Origin: Pseudomonadota bacterium
Lineage (GTDB): Bacteria > Pseudomonadota > Gammaproteobacteria > Burkholderiales > Gallionellaceae
Assembly: GCA_021781695.1 (NCBI GenBank)
Contig: JAJXWG010000112.1
Location: 1 to 5,909, forward strand
Length of the DNA: 5,909 bases
Reading direction: 5' to 3'
The notes beneath the pieces are model-generated. The model had not been told where the DNA came from. It ran no database searches and saw nothing but the letters and a program-made list of their open reading frames with translations. Below, in pieces: positions 1 to 5,548 of the stretch (the stretch's first letter is position 1; each line of letters starts with the position of its first letter). A program made the position numbers and the translations under genes.

Positions 1-861
1 GAGCAGGGTGGTGCCATCGTCGAAATCAACGCGGGCCCCGGCCTCTTGATGCATCTTAAACCCGCATCGGGCAAGCCCCGTCCGGTGGGGCGCGCCATCG
101 TCGACAGTCTTTTTTCGCAGAACGAGAGCGGCCGCATTCCCGTTATCGGCATTTGCGGCACGCACGGCATGGCCCGCGTTGCCCGTGTTGTCGGCCGCCT
201 GCTGAAGCTGGCGGGTTTTTATGTGGGGCGCGCCAGCGGCGAAGGCCTTTGTTTTGACAAGCGCGTGGTGGACAGGAAAGACTGCGCGAACTGGGCATCC
301 GCGCAGAAAGTTCTGCTGAATCGTTCGGTGAATGCTGCGGTCATCGAGAACAGCATAGAAACGATACTGTCCGAGGGGCTGGGCTACGACCGATGCCAGA
401 TAGGCATCATCACCAATCTGGAGCCTGCCCGTCATTTCGGCGAGTATTACATAGAGACCGATGAGCAGGTATGCAATGTGCTGCGTACCCAGGTTGACGT
501 GGTGCTTTCCGATGGGGTGGCTGTGCTCAACGGTTCCGATCCTCTGGTCGCAGACATGGCCCGGTATTGCGATGGCGAAGTCATCTTCTTTGCAGCCCAG
601 AATGAATTGCCAGCCATCGCCCTGCACCTGGAACAAGGCGGGCGTGCAGTGCTGGTTCGCAACGGGCATATCGTGCTTTGCCAAGGAGCAAAGGAGACCG
701 TGTTGCTCAAGCTGTCCGCGATGTTGATCGAGGCAGCCAGAGAGTCTCAACTTGAATATATGCTGGCTGCGGTTGGCGCAGTCTGGGCGCTGGACATCCC
801 GCTCGATCTCGTGCGAGCCGGAATCGCCACGTTTGAAGCGGCCGATGTTCTGGTCAAATAA
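1..861 (+). CDS. Cyanophycin synthetase-like protein with degenerate Mur domain (5' partial)
   Basis: The frame is open from base 1, so this is the C-terminal part (286 codons) of a longer protein; the ATGs near base 46 are internal. It begins at the end of an ATP-grasp domain (IVEINAGPG, with the metal-binding Glu and Asn) and continues into a Mur-ligase-like domain. It aligns almost without gaps to residues 425-711 of the cphA product encoded just downstream. Mur catalytic features are lost. The P-loop GTNGKTTT is GTHGMARV here, so the Lys is Met (169-171). The Asp of GDHLG is Arg (430-432), and the Lys expected to bind metal is Leu (481-483). The protein stops just before the GRFN and DYGHNPDA segments, so the C-terminal Mur lobe is absent. 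Inference: the ATP-grasp site may work but ATP-dependent Arg addition should not. This resembles cyanobacterial CphA2, which polymerises beta-Asp-Arg dipeptides, and the cphA/cphA' pairs known in betaproteobacteria. The exact role is unproven. Confidence 0.88.
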   Translation, partial: EQGGAIVEINAGPGLLMHLKPASGKPRPVGRAIVDSLFSQNESGRIPVIGICGTHGMARVARVVGRLLKLAGFYVGRASGEGLCFDKRVVDRKDCANWASAQKVLLNRSVNAAVIENSIETILSEGLGYDRCQIGIITNLEPARHFGEYYIETDEQVCNVLRTQVDVVLSDGVAVLNGSDPLVADMARYCDGEVIFFAAQNELPAIALHLEQGGRAVLVRNGHIVLCQGAKETVLLKLSAMLIEAARESQLEYMLAAVGAVWALDIPLDLVRAGIATFEAADVLVK

Positions 862-865
862 TTAC

Positions 866-872
866 AGGGAAG
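866..872 (+). promoter_or_regulatory. Ribosome binding site of cphA
   Basis: AGGGAAG lies seven bases before the ATG at 880, within the 18-base gap after the upstream paralogue's TAA. It fixes the cphA start and indicates that the two genes are co-transcribed, since the gap leaves no room for a separate promoter. Confidence 0.7.
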
Positions 873-879
873 TTTTTTA

Positions 880-3453
880 ATGGAAGTGTCACGCATACGC
901 GCGCTGCGCGGCCCCAATCTGTGGAGTCGGCATACAGCCATCGAAGCCATCGTGTCCTGTTCGGAGAGGGAGTGCGACATTGCCGGGTTGGCCGGTTTTG
1001 AGTCGCGGCTGCGGGCGCGTTTTCCGGAAATCGGCATGCTGCAGTTGCCGGGCCATACTGAGGCGATCACGATGGCGCATATTCTGGAAATGGCGGCTCT
1101 GGGGTTGCAGTGTCAGGCAGGCTGCCCTGTCAGCTTCAGCCGCACGGCGGCCACGATGGAGCGCGGCGTGTATCAGGTGGTGGTCGAGTACAGCGAAGAG
1201 GTGGTGGGAAGGCTTGCGTTTGAACTGGCGCAGAAGCTTTGTGCTGCGGCGATTGAGGATATGCCCTTTGATCTGGCCGATGTGCTGCACCAGCTGCGCG
1301 AACTTGATGAAGACGTGCGCCTGGGGCCCAGCACCGCGGCCATCGTCGAGGCGGCTGTGCGGCGCAGGATCCCCTATCGCAGGCTTACCGAAGGCAGCCT
1401 GGTGCAGTTTGGCTGGGGAAGCAAGCAGCGGCGCATCCAGGCGGCAGAAACGGATCGCAGCGGTGCGATCGGCGAGTCTATCGCGCAGGACAAGGAGTTG
1501 ACCAAGAAACTGCTCGAGGCGGCGGGCGTGCCTGTGCCGCAGGGCAGGCCGGTAGTCGATGCGGAGGATGCGTGGCGCGCGATGTGCGAGATCGCGGGTC
1601 CGGTGGTGGTGAAGCCTGTGGACGGCAATCAGGGAAAAGGCGTGACGGTCAACATCCTGACGCGTGAACATCTCGAGGTTGCCTATGCTGCGGCAAGCGG
1701 GATCAGCACCGAGGTGCTGGTGGAACGCTTCATACCCGGCAGCGATTTCCGCATGCTGGTGGTGGCCAATCAGCTGGTGGCCGCAGCCCGCCGCGAACCG
1801 CCCATGGTGATCGGTGACGGCGTGCATACCGTTGCAGAGCTGGTTGATCAGGTGAACAAGGATCCCAGGCGTGGCGAGGGGCATGCGACTTCTCTTACCA
1901 AGATGCATATAGACAGCATTGCCATCGCGCGTCTTGAAGCGCAGGGATATACGGCCGATTCCGTGCCGAAGAAGGGCGTTTGCGTGGTGCTGCGCAACAA
2001 TGCCAATCTCAGCACGGGCGGCACGGCAACCGACGTCACTGAGGATGTCCATCCGGATCTTGCCGCAAGCGCAGTCGCGGCAGCGCAAATGGTGGGTCTT
2101 GATATTTGCGGTGTGGATGTGGTGTGCGACTCCGTGCTGAGGCCGCTGGAAGAGCAGGGCGGCGGCATCGTTGAAGTCAATGCGGCGCCCGGCTTGCGCA
2201 TGCATCTGCAGCCTTCGTTCGGCAAGGGACGCATGGTGGGCAGGTTCATCGTGTCGTCGATGTTCGGCAGCGGCGAAGACGGGCGCATACCGCTGGTCGC
2301 GGTGGCCGGCACCAATGGCAAGACCACCACGGTGCGTCTGATCGCGCATATTCTTTCCTGTCAGGGCCTGCGCGTGGGCATGACCAATTCGGACGGCGTA
2401 TACATACAGGGCAGACGCATAGATACCGGGGATTGCAGCGGCCCGAAGAGCGCGCGAAACGTGCTGCTGCACCCCGATGTGGATGCGGCCGTTTTCGAGA
2501 CCGCGCGCGGCGGCATTTTGCGGGAAGGGCTGGCATTCGACCGCTGCAATGTGGCTGTCGTGACCAACATCGGCATGGGCGATCATCTGGGGCTCAATTA
2601 CATCAGCACGGTCGAAGACCTGGCCGTGGTCAAGCGGGTCGTGGTTCAGAATGTCGCCCAGGATGGCGTGGCGGTACTGAATGCCGCGGATGACATGGTG
2701 GCTGCGATGGCGGACATGTGTCCCGGATCGGTCACATTTTTTGCGCGTGACCGCCATCATCCCCTGATGGCCGCACACCGTGCGCAGGGCAAGCGCGTCG
2801 TATATGTGGAGGACGGCCAGATTGTGGCATGCGAGAAAAACCGCGAGCTGCGCATCCCGCTTGATCAAATACCGATCACCCGAAGCGGCACGATAGGTTT
2901 TCAGGTCGAGAATGCGATGGCTGTCGTTGCGGCAGTATGGGCGCTCAAGGTGGACTGGGAGACGATCTGCCGGGGGCTTTCCGGTTTCGTAAATGATGCG
3001 GCGACGGCGCCGGGTCGTTTCAATTGCTTCGATTACCGCGGGGCTTCCGTAATCGCGGACTATGGCCACAACCCCGATGCGATACAGGCGCTGATTCCCG
3101 CGATAGAAAGCATGCCTGCGAAAAAGCGCCTGGTCGTGATCAGCGGCGCGGGGGATAGAAGGGATGAGGACATCCGCATGCAGACCGAGTTGCTGGGCGA
3201 TGTGTTTGACGAGTTGATCCTGTATCAGGACCAATGCCAGCGTGGCAGGCCAGACGGAGAGGTGCTGGGGCTATTGAGGCAGGGGCTTGTGCATGCCAGA
3301 CGTGCAAAAAAAGTGGACGAGATCAACGGCGAGTTTCTGGCGATAGACAAGGCACTGGAACGCCTTCAACCGGGAGACTTGTGCCTGATCCTGATCGACC
3401 AGGTTGATGAAGCGCTGGCGCACATCGCAAAGAGGATAGCTGAGGCCGGATGA
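880..3453 (+). CDS. cphA: Cyanophycin synthetase
   Basis: This 857-aa enzyme makes cyanophycin, a cytoplasmic nitrogen-storage polymer. The family extends a poly-aspartate backbone and attaches arginine to each side-chain carboxylate, using two ATP sites. The N-terminal domain (about 1-160) starts with the family-typical RGPNLW. The ATP-grasp domain follows (about 165-465), with VVVKPVDGNQGKG at 242-254, the family-typical run VAAARREPPMVIGDG, and the metal ligands E432 and N434 in IVEVNAAPG. The Mur-ligase domain starts near 470, with P-loop GTNGKTTT at 477-484 (K481), FETARGG, GDHLG (D568, H569) and K585. Its C-terminal lobe has GRFN (712-715) and DYGHNPDA (727-734). All key residues are present and the length fits full-size CphA, so it should be active. 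The start is supported by AGGGAAG seven bases upstream. It lies 18 bp after a degenerate paralogue and its stop overlaps the next start (ATGA). No cyanophycinase gene is visible in the window. Confidence 0.96.
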   Translation: MEVSRIRALRGPNLWSRHTAIEAIVSCSERECDIAGLAGFESRLRARFPEIGMLQLPGHTEAITMAHILEMAALGLQCQAGCPVSFSRTAATMERGVYQVVVEYSEEVVGRLAFELAQKLCAAAIEDMPFDLADVLHQLRELDEDVRLGPSTAAIVEAAVRRRIPYRRLTEGSLVQFGWGSKQRRIQAAETDRSGAIGESIAQDKELTKKLLEAAGVPVPQGRPVVDAEDAWRAMCEIAGPVVVKPVDGNQGKGVTVNILTREHLEVAYAAASGISTEVLVERFIPGSDFRMLVVANQLVAAARREPPMVIGDGVHTVAELVDQVNKDPRRGEGHATSLTKMHIDSIAIARLEAQGYTADSVPKKGVCVVLRNNANLSTGGTATDVTEDVHPDLAASAVAAAQMVGLDICGVDVVCDSVLRPLEEQGGGIVEVNAAPGLRMHLQPSFGKGRMVGRFIVSSMFGSGEDGRIPLVAVAGTNGKTTTVRLIAHILSCQGLRVGMTNSDGVYIQGRRIDTGDCSGPKSARNVLLHPDVDAAVFETARGGILREGLAFDRCNVAVVTNIGMGDHLGLNYISTVEDLAVVKRVVVQNVAQDGVAVLNAADDMVAAMADMCPGSVTFFARDRHHPLMAAHRAQGKRVVYVEDGQIVACEKNRELRIPLDQIPITRSGTIGFQVENAMAVVAAVWALKVDWETICRGLSGFVNDAATAPGRFNCFDYRGASVIADYGHNPDAIQALIPAIESMPAKKRLVVISGAGDRRDEDIRMQTELLGDVFDELILYQDQCQRGRPDGEVLGLLRQGLVHARRAKKVDEINGEFLAIDKALERLQPGDLCLILIDQVDEALAHIAKRIAEAG

Positions 3454-4238
3454 AGCTGATCCAGTCCAGCGACAACCCCTTTTTCAAGGAACTCGCGAAG
3501 CTTGCAAGTTCTTCGCGCAGCCGGAAAAAATCCGGGAAGACTCTGCTAGATGGCGCGCATCTGATTTCCTCCTATCTGGATGCGGGTTGCAAGCCGCTGC
3601 ATGTGCTGCTGAATGCCCATGCTTTGCAGGACGATGAAATCACCGTATTGCTGTCACGCCTTGAAGGCGTGCCCGTCACGCAGCTTGACGACAGGCTGTT
3701 TGCACAGCTTTCGGAATTGAAAACGGCAACTGGAGTGCTCGCGCTGATCGAAGTGCCGGTTGCCGAATGCGCTGCGGGCAGTTTTGTGCTGTTGCTCGAA
3801 GACATACAGGATCCGGGCAACCTGGGTTCGATGTTGCGATCAGCAGGCGCGGCGGGTTGCGATGCGGTCTTTCTGTCGCCCGGATGCGCCGATGCCTGGT
3901 CTCCCAGGGTGCTGCGCGCGGCGATGGGCGGGCATTTCTGCATCAGGATACACGAAGGTCAGGATTTGTCTCGTGTGGCCGCGGCGTTCCCGGGAATGCG
4001 CGTTGCAACCAGTTTGCAGGCGGCGCACAATCTGTATGAGTGCGACCTGTCTGGCGATATCGCATTCATGATAGGCAATGAGGGAGCTGGATTGTCTGAT
4101 CAGCTTCTGGCGCTGTCCACACATGCTGTCAGGATTACGATGCCGGGCGGTGTCGAATCTCTGAATGCCGCCGCTGCCGCTGCAATTTGCCTTTTTGAAG
4201 CTGTGCGCCAACGCTTGATGATTGGGAGGTCAAAATGA
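3450..4238 (+). CDS. TrmH/SpoU-family RNA 2'-O-methyltransferase
   Basis: This 262-aa protein is a SPOUT-class methyltransferase of the TrmH/SpoU (RlmB-like) family. The family transfers a methyl group from S-adenosylmethionine to a ribose 2'-OH in rRNA or tRNA. Residues about 5-80 form the small substrate-binding domain (SSDNPFFKELAKLASS...LLDGAHLI). The catalytic trefoil-knot domain has motif 1, EDIQDPGNLGSMLRSAG (117-133, with N124 and R130), then SPRVLRAAMGGHF, motif 2, IGNEGAGLS (208-216), and motif 3, MPGGVESLNAAAAAAI (231-246). All three motifs are intact, so it should be active, but the target nucleotide cannot be read from the sequence. The ATG overlaps the cphA stop as ATGA, so translation is probably coupled to cphA. 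No separate Shine-Dalgarno is obvious. Its own stop overlaps the cytochrome start in the same way. A housekeeping RNA methylase sharing an operon with cyanophycin synthesis has no evident functional reason. Confidence 0.93.
   Translation: MKLIQSSDNPFFKELAKLASSSRSRKKSGKTLLDGAHLISSYLDAGCKPLHVLLNAHALQDDEITVLLSRLEGVPVTQLDDRLFAQLSELKTATGVLALIEVPVAECAAGSFVLLLEDIQDPGNLGSMLRSAGAAGCDAVFLSPGCADAWSPRVLRAAMGGHFCIRIHEGQDLSRVAAAFPGMRVATSLQAAHNLYECDLSGDIAFMIGNEGAGLSDQLLALSTHAVRITMPGGVESLNAAAAAAICLFEAVRQRLMIGRSK
4224..4230 (+). promoter_or_regulatory. Ribosome binding site of the cytochrome gene
   Basis: GGGAGGT lies inside the last codons of the methyltransferase gene, four bases before the ATG at 4235. 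It selects that ATG over the in-frame ATG at 4250 and lets the cytochrome be translated on its own as well as by coupling. Confidence 0.75.
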
Positions 4239-4684
4239 TCAAATTTTTGATGGGTGCATTCATCACAATGATGTGCTTGAACGCGGCTTATGCCGTGGAC
4301 GAAATCATGCCCATGGAGCATCACGTCATGAATGTGACGGATGCGAGAATTTCGCTTCACTTGCCGGAAAGAATGAAGCAGCACCAGCTGGCCGACATGC
4401 GGGCTCACCTTGAGACCATCGACAGCATTGTAGGCCTGATGGCTGAGAGCAAGTTTGCGGAGGCGTCGAAACTGGCCCATGAGAAGCTGGGCCTTACCCC
4501 GGAGATGCAGAGGATGTGCAATATGCTGGGAAACGAAAAAGCAACAGCAATGGGACTTGCATTTCACAGGAGCGGAGACGAACTGGGCGATGCTCTACAG
4601 ACCGGTGATATAAACCGCTCACTGTCCGCACTGCACAACACGATGCAGTATTGTGTCGAGTGCCATGCGACTTTCCGTCAGTGA
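4235..4684 (+). CDS. Class II (c'/c556-like) cytochrome c, exported
   Basis: This is a 149-aa protein with an N-terminal export signal: one Lys at position 3, a hydrophobic stretch to about 17, and a likely cleavage after AYA (residue 20). The mature part, about 129 residues, is mostly helical and carries a single haem c motif at its extreme C-terminus, CVECHATFRQ (C140, C143, H144). A C-terminal CxxCH followed by xxFR, on a chain of this length, is the signature of class II cytochromes c, which are four-helix bundles such as cytochrome c' and c556. It should be periplasmic, with haem attached covalently after export. Its role may be electron transfer or binding of small gases such as NO; the sequence does not decide. 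The sixth haem ligand cannot be assigned, although Met residues near the mature N-terminus (MPMEHHVMNV) could serve, as in c556. The start overlaps the methyltransferase stop (ATGA). C14 is not in a lipobox, so a lipoprotein is unlikely. Confidence 0.85.
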   Translation: MIKFLMGAFITMMCLNAAYAVDEIMPMEHHVMNVTDARISLHLPERMKQHQLADMRAHLETIDSIVGLMAESKFAEASKLAHEKLGLTPEMQRMCNMLGNEKATAMGLAFHRSGDELGDALQTGDINRSLSALHNTMQYCVECHATFRQ

Positions 4685-4717
4685 GCCACATGGGTATTCC
4701 CAGTAAATTCTGTTTAT

Positions 4718-4746
4718 TTGACAGGCGGACAATTATGACCGAATAT
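4718..4746 (+). promoter_or_regulatory. Possible sigma-70 promoter of hicAB
   Basis: A perfect -35 hexamer, TTGACA, lies at 4718-4723. With a 17-base spacer the -10 would be GAATAT (4741-4746), which keeps the important second A and last T but matches only 3 of 6 bases. Transcription would start near 4753-4754, on the second hicA ATG (4754). The 60-base gap after the cytochrome gene fits a separate transcription unit. The weak -10 makes this tentative. Confidence 0.4.
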
Positions 4747-4939
4747 GCGAGTCATGAAAGGCAATGAGTTCTTAAAGAAGCTCAAGGCGCTTGCTGAGCG
4801 CAATGGCTGGACTTACGAGTGGCGACCCGATGAAGGCAAGGGGAGTCACGGTGCACTTTATGTGAACGGGCATAAAACCATCGTGCGTAATTTGAAAGAT
4901 GAGCTCAAAACGGGAACATTTCACGCCATGCTAAAGTAA
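4745..4939 (+). CDS. hicA: HicA-family toxin, apparently shortened by a premature stop
   Basis: This is a 64-aa HicA-type protein. HicA toxins are small double-stranded-RNA-binding-fold ribonucleases that cut mRNA and are neutralised by the partner HicB. The N-terminal helix (MKGNEFLKKLKALAERNGW) leads to GKGSH, whose H35 is the expected catalytic histidine, then a short strand region (ALYVNGHKTIV) and GTFHAMLK, the conserved C-terminal helix. The frame then hits TAA (4937-4939) where relatives read Q in HAMLKQLG. Continuing in frame gives LGVKESDLHK and a TAG at 4970-4972, so the ancestral gene was probably 75 codons. The catalytic His is kept, but about ten C-terminal residues are lost, so activity is uncertain. 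Start: the ATG at 4745 is the first, but the ATG at 4754 (MKGNEF) better matches where relatives begin; neither has a good Shine-Dalgarno. Base composition is more AT-rich than in the upstream operon, consistent with acquisition. Confidence 0.8.
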   Translation: MRVMKGNEFLKKLKALAERNGWTYEWRPDEGKGSHGALYVNGHKTIVRNLKDELKTGTFHAMLK

Positions 4940-4972
4940 TTGGGCGTCAAGGAAAGTGACCTGCATAAATAG
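4937..4972 (+). other. Premature hicA stop and former C-terminal coding tail
   Basis: TAA at 4937 is followed in the same frame by ten codons, LGVKESDLHK, and then TAG. This is the tail expected after LKQ in HicA proteins. One transition, CAA to TAA, explains the interruption. The TAG at 4970-4972 abuts the hicB Shine-Dalgarno (GAGGA, 4972-4976), as in an intact, coupled hicAB pair. Confidence 0.75.
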
Positions 4973-4976
4973 AGGA
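4972..4976 (+). promoter_or_regulatory. Ribosome binding site of hicB
   Basis: GAGGA lies five bases before the hicB ATG at 4982. Its first base is the last base of the former hicA stop TAG, an arrangement suited to translational coupling that the earlier TAA would now disturb. Confidence 0.7.
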
Positions 4977-4981
4977 TAACC

Positions 4982-5404
4982 ATGAAAGCTTACGAGTATG
5001 CATTTCGATTTACTAGGGATGGCGATGGCTGGGTGATCACCTGTCGCGATTTGCCTGAAGCCATATCTCAATCCGAGGTAAATGAGAACCGGATTGATAT
5101 TGCGGAAGGCTGCCTGCAAGCTGCGCTTGAATCCCGAATTCGTGACAACGAACCCTTGCCGGCTGCAAGCACACCGCGTCGTGGTGAGGTGATTGTTTCT
5201 CCGCCTGCTGCCACTGCTGCCAAGGCCGCGCTTTATGATGCGATGCGCGATGCGGGCATTTCAAAAAGTGAACTTGCCCGCAAGCTGGGTGTTGATGAAA
5301 AAGAAGTTCGCAGAATGCTGGATGCCGGCCACGCTACCAAACTCCCCCGCATTGCCGAGGCGGTTGAAGCGCTGGGGCGGCATCTGCATATTGCGCTGGC
5401 TTGA
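4982..5404 (+). CDS. hicB: HicB-family antitoxin with C-terminal helix-turn-helix
   Basis: This is a 140-aa antitoxin. HicB proteins bind and block HicA and usually repress their own operon. The N-terminal part (about 1-60) is the HicB partial RNase H-like fold: the strand YEYAFRFTRDGDGWVITCRDLPEA is followed by an acidic helix (IDIAEGCLQAALESRI). A Pro/Ala-rich linker (about 58-80) leads to a DNA-binding domain. Its helix-turn-helix covers about 92-115, with GISKSELARKLGVDEKEVRRML, followed by KLPRIAEAVEALG. The length is typical of the longer HicB type that carries an HTH. The ATG at 4982 has a good Shine-Dalgarno. It follows hicA in the usual toxin-then-antitoxin order and appears intact, unlike hicA, so it may survive as a repressor or as an orphan antitoxin. 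HicB of this class would be expected to bind near the TTGACA promoter upstream of hicA; I did not find a convincing operator palindrome there. Confidence 0.9.
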   Translation: MKAYEYAFRFTRDGDGWVITCRDLPEAISQSEVNENRIDIAEGCLQAALESRIRDNEPLPAASTPRRGEVIVSPPAATAAKAALYDAMRDAGISKSELARKLGVDEKEVRRMLDAGHATKLPRIAEAVEALGRHLHIALA

Positions 5405-5422
5405 TGTGTGTACGATTTTCGT

Positions 5423-5443
5423 ATTGCTGTAGTGCGCAGCAAT
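5423..5443 (+). other. Perfect 7-bp hairpin in the hicB/radical SAM spacer
   Basis: ATTGCTG (5423-5429) and CAGCAAT (5437-5443) are exact reverse complements separated by seven bases, extendable by one T-G pair. It lies 18 bases after the hicB stop. No T-run follows on either strand, so it is not a standard intrinsic terminator. It could be a 3'-end stabilising stem or a protein-binding dyad. Confidence 0.5.
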
Positions 5444-5450
5444 GGGTCAG

Positions 5451-5479
5451 TTGCAGGCACTTAAACGGCGTGTAATTAT
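5451..5479 (+). promoter_or_regulatory. Possible extended -10 promoter for the radical SAM gene
   Basis: TTGCAG (5451-5456) and AATTAT (5474-5479) are 17 bases apart. The -10 matches 4 of 6 bases and is preceded by TGT, giving the TGn extension, while the -35 matches only 3 of 6. Transcription would start near 5486, just before the leader ORF and its Shine-Dalgarno. Confidence 0.3.
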
Positions 5480-5506
5480 GTTGGCACGAGTGGCGGAGAT
5501 CGGCCA

Positions 5507-5548
5507 ATGAGCGACGGCCAAGTTTGGAATAGAGCCCGACAAAAATGA
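5507..5548 (+). CDS. Putative 13-codon leader ORF coupled to the radical SAM gene
   Basis: The ATG at 5507 has a good Shine-Dalgarno (GGAG, 5495-5498, eight bases away) and encodes MSDGQVWNRARQK. Its TGA overlaps the next ATG (5545) as ATGA. The radical SAM ATG itself has only a weak AGAG ten bases upstream, so ribosomes may reach it by re-initiation from this leader. The first nine bases, ATGAGCGAC, are repeated at 5545-5553. No known peptide family is recognised. It may instead be a chance ORF or a relic of a shifted former start. Confidence 0.35.
   Translation: MSDGQVWNRARQK

Noticed and set aside
46..861. A complete 271-aa gene starting at base 46
   Set aside because: The same frame is open to base 1 and reads conserved ATP-grasp residues (EQGGAIVEINAGPG) before the ATG, so the true start is upstream of the window.
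889..3234. Very long open frame on the minus strand (781 codons) opposite cphA
   Set aside because: The translation is rich in His, Arg and Ala with no recognisable domain. It mirrors the codon pattern of the well-supported cphA gene, so it is a shadow frame.
4274..4279. Cys14 of the cytochrome as a lipoprotein attachment site
   Set aside because: The preceding residues TMM do not fit a lipobox, and AYA at 18-20 is a better signal peptidase I site.
4691..4702. TGGG-TATT-CCCA as a terminator after the cytochrome gene
   Set aside because: The stem is only 4 bp and no T-run follows directly, which is too weak to call.
5423..5443. The hairpin after hicB as an intrinsic terminator
   Set aside because: The stem is good, but it is followed by GGGTCAG on the + strand and has no T-run on the minus strand.
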